Below are positions 58,952 to 64,000 of a stretch of 64,000 bases of DNA, in pieces. The position numbers were made by a program, and so were the translations under genes. This stretch comes from Bin87 sp965203855. GTDB taxonomy: Bacteria > Chloroflexota > Dehalococcoidia > Lucifugimonadales > UBA3495. The notes beneath the pieces were generated by a model, which worked only from the letters and a program-made list of their open reading frames with translations, made no database searches and had not been told where the DNA came from. Location of the stretch: positions 372,001 through 436,000 of the forward strand of contig CBDBDN010000008.1 of assembly GCA_965203855.1 (NCBI GenBank), in the 5' to 3' direction. The stretch's first letter is position 1. Every line of letters begins with the position of its first letter.

Positions 58952-59602
58952 ATGGGCGCTTATTCTGACATTGGGGACGCTGAAACTGTGGCGGCGGCAA
59001 TCGGCATCGCCTTGGAGACGCTCCGGGGCGGCGGCGTGGTTGCGATTCCTACGGATACGCTGTATGGGCTGGCGGCGGACGCTTTGAACGCGGATGCGGT
59101 GGAGCGGGTGTATCAGATTAAGGGGCGGCCGGCGGATTTGCCATTGCCGGTTTTGGCAGCGGGATGGGAGCAAGCGGGGCAAGTGGCCGACTTGAGCAAT
59201 CCGGCGATTGACGCACTGGCCGGCAGATTGGCGGCCCGTTTCTGGCCCGGCGCGCTGACTCTGGTTTTGCCGGCGGTTTCGGGGCTGCCGCCGCGACTGA
59301 CGGCGGGTCGGGACAGCATCGCAGTGCGAATGCCGGACCATGCCGTGCCGCTGGCGTTGTGCAGGGGCTTGGGGCGTCCGATTACGGGCACCAGCGCCAA
59401 CGCCAGCGGGGCGCCGGACATTGTGGATGCGGCGGAGCTGCGGGAATGCCTGGGGGGGCTGGTTGATGGTATGATAACGGTCGGAACGTTGCCGCAGGGG
59501 GCGTCCAGCACCATTGTGGCCGTGGGCGCGACGGGGCTGCGGCTGCTGCGGGAGGGCGTTTTGCCTTACGCCGAAATAGAACGCGCCGCCGGGTCGCCAT
59601 AG
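58952..59602 (+). CDS. tsaC: L-threonylcarbamoyladenylate synthase (Sua5/YrdC/YciO family)
   Basis: Makes threonylcarbamoyl-AMP for the t6A modification of tRNAs. The 216 residues contain the YrdC fold: GGGVVAIPTDTLYGLAADAL, VYQIKGRPADLPLPVLAAGW, the nucleotide-binding WPGALTLVLPAVSGLPP, DSIAVRMPDHAVPLAL, and PITGTSANASGAPDI. It is the short form without the Sua5 C-terminal domain. The start codon has no clear ribosome site. The prenyl synthase gene follows after 23 bases. Confidence 0.92.
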   Translation: MGAYSDIGDAETVAAAIGIALETLRGGGVVAIPTDTLYGLAADALNADAVERVYQIKGRPADLPLPVLAAGWEQAGQVADLSNPAIDALAGRLAARFWPGALTLVLPAVSGLPPRLTAGRDSIAVRMPDHAVPLALCRGLGRPITGTSANASGAPDIVDAAELRECLGGLVDGMITVGTLPQGASSTIVAVGATGLRLLREGVLPYAEIERAAGSP

Positions 59603-59625
59603 CATCCCGTATCGCTTGGCACTGT

Positions 59626-60693
59626 GTGAGGGTCGTCATCAACCATACCGCTACATACGACTATACCGTGGCATATGACGCGTATCGCAGCGCAGTGGAT
59701 GCCGAGCTGCGTTCCGCATTCGCCGACCGGGAGGGGATGCTTTACGACATCCTGCGCTACCATCTGGGGTGGGTGGATGAACGGGGGAACGCGGCGGCGG
59801 GCCGGGCGACGCCGTTGCATTTCTCGGCTGCGCTGGCGATGAGCAGCGCCGATGCGGTGTCCGGGGACTTCCGGCCGGCGGTTACGGTTGGGGCCGCCGT
59901 GGCGCTGGTGTCCAACTTTGTGCTGGTGCATAACGATGTGCAGGCGGGACGGGTTGACCGGGTTGACGAGCGGCCCAGCATCTGGTGGGTATGGGGGCCG
60001 GCGCAGGCGATTAACGCCGGGGACGGCCTGCACGCGCTGGCGCGCGCCGTACTGATGCGCTGGTCGGACGCCGGAACGCCGGCCGAGACGGTGCTCGGTG
60101 CGCTGCGTTCTCTGGACCAGGCTTGCCTGACGCTTTGCGAGGGGCAGTATATGGACTTGACGTATCAGGACGAACTGATGGTTGTGGAGTCCGCTTATTT
60201 GGATATGATTGAGCGGAAGTCGGGCGCGCTGGCCGGGTGCGCGGCGCGTTTGGGCGGGGTGGCTGCCGGGAGCAACGCCACTACTTGCGCGGCGTTGCAA
60301 GAATGGGGCGTCAAGCTGGGTATGGCGATGCAGATTTATGCGGACATTGGGGATTTGTGGGGTAGCCGGGGGGACGGGATGACGGCCAGCAATGTCCTGA
60401 ATAAAAAGAAAAGCCTGCCCGTCATTCATGCCCTGTCGCACGCGCCGGTGCCGGCGAAACGGGAGCTGGGGGGTATCTATATGAAGCGGGTTTTGGAGCC
60501 GGACGATGCGCGCCGCCTGGCGGCCATACTTACCGACGCCGGCGCGCGCGGTTATGCCGAGGACAAGGCGCGCGGGCTGCTGGACGAAGCCGTTGCGGCG
60601 CTGGACGGGACCGGCGCGGCAATCGCCAATCGGGAGCCGTTAACCGCTGCTGTGGACCTGGTTGCGTCCGGCAGCGCGGCCGCTTTATCCTAG
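59626..60693 (+). CDS. Polyprenyl synthetase family protein (isoprenoid chain elongation)
   Basis: A 355-residue trans-prenyl diphosphate synthase fold from a GTG start. The first Asp-rich region reads FVLVHNDVQAGRVDRVDERP, with HNDVQ in place of the canonical HDDIxD, followed by the conserved WWVWGPAQAINAGDGLHALA. The second Asp-rich motif is MQIYADIGDLWGSRGDG, then NVLNKKKSLPVIHAL in place of GDIREGKKTLPVI. The loss of one Asp and the Arg-rich signature raises the possibility of altered product length or reduced activity. The usual product would be geranylgeranyl or longer diphosphate. Confidence 0.85.
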   Translation: MRVVINHTATYDYTVAYDAYRSAVDAELRSAFADREGMLYDILRYHLGWVDERGNAAAGRATPLHFSAALAMSSADAVSGDFRPAVTVGAAVALVSNFVLVHNDVQAGRVDRVDERPSIWWVWGPAQAINAGDGLHALARAVLMRWSDAGTPAETVLGALRSLDQACLTLCEGQYMDLTYQDELMVVESAYLDMIERKSGALAGCAARLGGVAAGSNATTCAALQEWGVKLGMAMQIYADIGDLWGSRGDGMTASNVLNKKKSLPVIHALSHAPVPAKRELGGIYMKRVLEPDDARRLAAILTDAGARGYAEDKARGLLDEAVAALDGTGAAIANREPLTAAVDLVASGSAAALS

Positions 60694-60763
60694 CCAAACG
60701 CTTGGCGTCGCCTGCCCGAACTGCGCCGCGTCCGGCGGCAATTCGTTCCCGGAGATTACCCGA

Positions 60764-61978
60764 ATGGCTAAACGCAGATTAATGACTAAACGCACCTTGC
60801 AGCAGCTGGATGTACACGGCAAGACCGTGCTGGTGCGGGTTGATTTTAATATCCCGATTGGGCCGGGGGCAGTGGACGTAGCGCGGTATGACCAGCGACT
60901 GCGGGCTACGCTGCCGACCATCAACTATTTGCTGGAACGGGACTGCCGCGTCGTGCTTTGTTCGCATCTGGGACGCCCACGGGGGCAGGCGGATGACGCT
61001 TTGCGGCTGCGGCCGATTGCGGAGCGGCTGGGCGTACTGCTGGGCCGCCCGGCGTCGGCGCTGCCCGACTGCGTGGGGGCCGAGACCGCCGCAGCGATAG
61101 CGGGGATGGAGAAAGGCGCGGTTTGCCTGCTGGAAAATTTGCGCTTTCACGCCGGGGAGGAAAAGAACGATGCCGGTTTTGCGGACGAGCTGGCAGAGTT
61201 GGCGGACTGTTTCGTGATGGACGCTTTTGCGGTGGCCCACCGCGCGCACGCTTCCACCGTGGGAGTTCCGCAGCGGCTGCCGTCGGCGATGGGATTGCTG
61301 ACGCAGCGGGAAGTAGAATCCCTGGGCCTGGCGATGGCGCAGCCGGAACGGCCTTTGGCCGCGCTGTTGGGCGGCGCCAAAGTCAGCGACAAGATACTGA
61401 TGCTGGAAAACCTGTTGGAGGGGCTGGATCACCTCTGCATTGGCGGCGGAATGGCGGTAACATTCCTGGCCGCCAAGGGCCGGCCGGTTGGGGCTTCGTC
61501 CGTAGAGGATGACCGTCTGGACTTCGCCAGGGAAGTAATGGCGCGGGCGGAACGGAATGGCGTTGCGCTGCATCTGCCGACGGATGTAGTAGCGGCCAGC
61601 GAATTCGCCGCGCATCCCGTAGAATCGCAAACTTTCGCAGCCGGCACGGTGCCGAATGGATGGCACATAATGGATATAGGCGGGGCGACGGCAAGAGCAT
61701 TCGCGGCGACGCTGGCTTCCTGCCGGACGATAATCTGGAACGGGCCGATGGGCGTATTTGAGATGGAACGGTTCAAGGCCGGCACGCGTATCGTGGCCGG
61801 GGCGATCGCCGAACTGCCGGGCGCGGCCACGGTGGTAGGCGGCGGCTCAACTGCGGAAGCGGTGGAGTCGCTGGGGCTGGACGGGCTGATGACCCATGTA
61901 TCCACCGGCGGCGGCGCGGCGCTGGAGTTTCTGGGCGGCAAGGAGCTGCCCGGCCTGGCGGCGCTACCGGATGCTTGA
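60764..61978 (+). CDS. pgk: Phosphoglycerate kinase
   Basis: Glycolytic kinase of 404 residues. VLVRVDFNIPIGPGAVDVAR forms the N-terminal substrate site, VVLCSHLGRPRGQADDALRL and VCLLENLRFHAGEEKND follow, then VMDAFAVAHRAHAS. The nucleotide side shows LLGGAKVSDKILMLENLLEG, IIWNGPMGVFEMERF and VVGGGSTAEAVES with the final STGGGAALEFLGGKELPGLA. ATG 60764 follows GGAG by 9 bases. apgM follows 208 bases later, so two successive steps of glycolysis lie together. Confidence 0.96.
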   Translation: MAKRRLMTKRTLQQLDVHGKTVLVRVDFNIPIGPGAVDVARYDQRLRATLPTINYLLERDCRVVLCSHLGRPRGQADDALRLRPIAERLGVLLGRPASALPDCVGAETAAAIAGMEKGAVCLLENLRFHAGEEKNDAGFADELAELADCFVMDAFAVAHRAHASTVGVPQRLPSAMGLLTQREVESLGLAMAQPERPLAALLGGAKVSDKILMLENLLEGLDHLCIGGGMAVTFLAAKGRPVGASSVEDDRLDFAREVMARAERNGVALHLPTDVVAASEFAAHPVESQTFAAGTVPNGWHIMDIGGATARAFAATLASCRTIIWNGPMGVFEMERFKAGTRIVAGAIAELPGAATVVGGGSTAEAVESLGLDGLMTHVSTGGGAALEFLGGKELPGLAALPDA

Positions 61979-62062
61979 CCTTGACGCATCTGGCGTCTAA
62001 TCCGGCGCAGCGGCCAGGCAATGGGCTGATTTGCCACTGTCGCCGACATAGTGCTAATAATT

Positions 62063-62088
62063 AGGGGCAACCGTCGGGCTGCCCTTAA
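62063..62088 (+). terminator. Weak hairpin after pgk
   Basis: AGGGGCA pairs imperfectly with TGCCCTT around a short loop in the pgk-apgM gap. There is no T run, so termination is doubtful. Confidence 0.3.
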
Positions 62089-62186
62089 CTATCGTCCGGT
62101 GCAACGGAAAGCCTGCGGATAATCTGGTCCGCAAACATTACCCGCAAACATTGCCTGCAAACACTACCGGCCAGCGGAGTCTAAAA

Positions 62187-63392
62187 ATGATTGACTTGAA
62201 ACAGATTCACGACAGCATCGCCAGCACGCCGTCCAAGATAGTGCTGCTGGTAGCGGACGGGTTAGGCGGGCTGCCGCACCCGGAAACCCGGAAGTCGGAG
62301 CTGGAGACGGCGCAAATTCCGAACCTGGACGCTTTGGCCGGGCGCAGCGCGTGCGGCCTGACGACTCCGGTGGAAATCGGAGTGGCGCCCGGCAGCGGCC
62401 CGGGCCATCTGGCATTGTTTGGCTACGACCCGTTGAAGTACTTTATCGGGCGGGGGGCGCTGGAAGCGCTGGGCATCGGGGTTGACTTGCAGCCGGGGGA
62501 TGTAGCGGCGCGCGGCAATTTCTGCACGGTGGACGATGCCGGGCTGCTTACGGATCGCCGCGCCGGTCGGATTGCCACCGAATTGAGCCGGCCGCTCTGC
62601 GAGATGCTGAACACTATCAAGATTCCCGGCGTGCAGCTGGATGTGTACCCGGTGCAGGATTATCGTTTTGTGCTGCGGCTGCGGGGGGCGGGCTTGTCGG
62701 AGGATGTTGAGGAAACCGATCCGCAGCGCGAGGGCGTGGCGCCTCGTCCGGCGCGCGCCCTTTCGTCGGATGCCGAGACAACCGCGCAAATCGTGCAGCA
62801 GTTCGTTGCCGCGGCCGGGCAAATCCTGGCGGAATCGGAGCCGGCCAATATGGTGCTGCTGCGGGGCTGGGCGCAGCTGCCGAACCTGCCCGACTTTGGG
62901 GGGGTGTACCGGCTAAACCCGGCGGCCATCGCCGCCTATCCGATGTATCGGGGATTGGCGTCGGTGGCCAATATGCAGATTATTCCCACGGGAAAGACTT
63001 TCGCCGACGAAGTCCGGACCTTGCGGGACAACTGGGATGGCCACGATTTCTTTTTCCTGCACTACAAGCCGGCCGACGCCGCCGGGGAGGATGGCGATTT
63101 TGACGCCAAAGTCCGCTGCCTGGAGGAACTGGATGTCCACATTCCGGCCATCCTGGACTTGCGGCCCGATGTGCTGATGGTAGCGGGCGACCATGCTACG
63201 CCGGCGATTATGGCGTCGCACAGCTGGCATCCCGTACCGTTTATGCTGCATTCGCCGTTGACGCTGGGCGAAGGGGTTGACGGGTTCAACGAGCGGGCTT
63301 GCGGGCAGGGTTCGCTGGGGCGGATGCCGGCGCAGGCGATTATGCTGCTGGCGCTGTCGCACGCCGGCAAGCTGGCGAAGTATGGCCCGTGA
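62187..63392 (+). CDS. apgM: 2,3-bisphosphoglycerate-independent phosphoglycerate mutase, archaeal type
   Basis: Interconverts 3- and 2-phosphoglycerate. The 401 residues match the ApgM type rather than the larger GpmI. Metal-site and catalytic residues of the alkaline-phosphatase fold are visible: VLLVADGLGGLPHPETRKSE, VEIGVAPGSGPGHLALFGYD (catalytic Ser), FLHYKPADAAGEDGDFDAKV and VLMVAGDHATPAIMASHSWH. ATG 62187 follows GGAG. This enzyme class is widespread in Archaea and in Chloroflexota-like bacteria. Confidence 0.94.
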   Translation: MIDLKQIHDSIASTPSKIVLLVADGLGGLPHPETRKSELETAQIPNLDALAGRSACGLTTPVEIGVAPGSGPGHLALFGYDPLKYFIGRGALEALGIGVDLQPGDVAARGNFCTVDDAGLLTDRRAGRIATELSRPLCEMLNTIKIPGVQLDVYPVQDYRFVLRLRGAGLSEDVEETDPQREGVAPRPARALSSDAETTAQIVQQFVAAAGQILAESEPANMVLLRGWAQLPNLPDFGGVYRLNPAAIAAYPMYRGLASVANMQIIPTGKTFADEVRTLRDNWDGHDFFFLHYKPADAAGEDGDFDAKVRCLEELDVHIPAILDLRPDVLMVAGDHATPAIMASHSWHPVPFMLHSPLTLGEGVDGFNERACGQGSLGRMPAQAIMLLALSHAGKLAKYGP

Positions 63393-63455
63393 TACGATAG
63401 GGCGGTGGGTTAGGCGGGGAAAGTTGCGGTGTGCTAACCTGACGGAGTAGCTGCG

Positions 63456-63935
63456 GTGGAACACAACGATTCTGAAAGCATTCGCGACTGGCGGGAGGCG
63501 ATTTGGAGCGTCCCGGGCCCGTTTCTACTGCTATATTTTGCGGTGGTTACGGCGCTAGGGCTGCCTACGCTGACCGTCATCATCTGGGAAAAAGCGCAGG
63601 GGGTTAGCGCCGACTGGTGGCTGTGGCATACCGCCGTAATTCGCGCCGCCGCGCCGGAGTGCGGGGTGGTGGGAATTGCAATCGCAATATACGCACTGCT
63701 GGTAGTGCAAGGAGTGGCATTTCTGATGGTGATGTACCAATTCGCAGTGAACAAATGGGTCAAGCCGGTAATCCAACGCCATAAGGACGCCGGACGGGTC
63801 GAAGGTCGGGCTGAGGGCCGGGCCGAAGGTTTGTCTGAGGCGAACCGGGCGTGGGAAGCCTGGCTGGAACGCAAGACTGCTGCCGAAAGCAAGGGGCTGC
63901 CTTTTGACGAACCGCAGCCGGGCGGCGCAGAATGA
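63456..63935 (+). CDS. Small membrane protein with EGRAEG repeat, paralog of the 29607 gene
   Basis: A 159-residue protein from a GTG start. Two or three spans (FLLLYFAVVTALGLPTLTVI, VVGIAIAIYALLVVQGVAFL with MVMYQF) are followed by a charged helix VIQRHKDAGRVEGRAEGRAE and a tail WEAWLERKTAAESKGLPFDE. The same plan (spans, EGxA repeat, WL tail) is seen at 29607, and the tail resembles that of the membrane protein at 46324. Function unknown. A 29-bp piece of this gene recurs at the end of the window. Confidence 0.65.
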   Translation: MEHNDSESIRDWREAIWSVPGPFLLLYFAVVTALGLPTLTVIIWEKAQGVSADWWLWHTAVIRAAAPECGVVGIAIAIYALLVVQGVAFLMVMYQFAVNKWVKPVIQRHKDAGRVEGRAEGRAEGLSEANRAWEAWLERKTAAESKGLPFDEPQPGGAE

Positions 63936-63971
63936 TGGGATGCCGGCCTATTCGCACCGTACACGCCGGCG

Positions 63972-64000
63972 GTGCAAGGAGTGGCATTTCTGATGGTGAT
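63972..64000 (+). repeat. 29-bp exact repeat of part of the preceding gene, cut by the window end
   Basis: The last 29 bases of the window are identical to 63705-63733, which encode VQGVAFLMV in the preceding gene. This is the beginning of a partial copy of the gene or of a duplication that continues past the window. Confidence 0.85.

Overview
The window is a high-GC bacterial chromosome segment, densely coded on both strands, with no rRNA, no recognisable transposase or integrase and no CRISPR array. Gene content (UGSC-type selenoprotein, GYD-domain protein, LLM flavin oxidoreductase, split cobalt nitrile-hydratase-like enzyme, archaeal-type phosphoglycerate mutase, many Uma2/PIN/PaREP1 accessory genes) suggests an environmental Chloroflexota lineage, perhaps SAR202/Dehalococcoidia-like. 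This is inferred from family content only.

Layout. 0-5.5 kb: Uma2 nuclease, serS, a small gene coupled to a PIN toxin, gene remnants, a PaREP1-like gene and a thiolase. 5.7-11 kb: a second PaREP1-like gene, a secreted-protein gene behind a poly-C tract, a UGSC selenoprotein with in-frame TGA and its partner, and a membrane-anchored PQQ-type beta-propeller. 11-17.8 kb: a complete five-gene oligopeptide/nickel-type ABC transporter on the minus strand. 18-26 kb: GYD protein, thiD, ileS (eukaryal/archaeal-like type), mutM and a three-domain fusion (DapA-like, MfnB-like, TusA-like).

26-40.5 kb is accessory and defence-like: DprA plus RecQ-phosphoribosyltransferase (broken by a frameshift), a type III-like methyltransferase and helicase with a separate TnsA-like nuclease, and a three-gene nitrile hydratase/thiocyanate hydrolase-like operon. 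That operon has been opened twice, once by a PaREP1/HEPN-like gene pair plus an unknown frameshifted gene and once by a DUF3883 nuclease-like gene. In both cases the 3' end of the preceding operon gene is repeated beyond the insert.

40.7-47.8 kb: rpiB, trpS, a large chorismate-mutase/TrpRS-like fusion directly upstream of trpS, tRNA-Arg(CCT), tRNA-Ala(CGC), a rhodanese and trpA. 48.6-57.7 kb: CPBP protease, GatC-like plus amidase, HAD hydrolase, LLM oxidoreductase, phosphoesterase and a membrane pyrophosphatase. 58-64 kb: the second poly-C secreted-protein gene, tsaC, a prenyl synthase, pgk, apgM and a small membrane protein.

Intergenic DNA is full of two interspersed repeat families: a 92-bp palindrome-ended element (four copies) with tandem arrays at its ends, and a roughly 100-bp G-rich repeat. 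The strongest candidates for new biology are the paired poly-C ON/OFF switches in front of two diverged secreted paralogs, the three-domain fusion, the TrpRS-like fusion, and the insertion pattern in the nitrile-hydratase-like operon.
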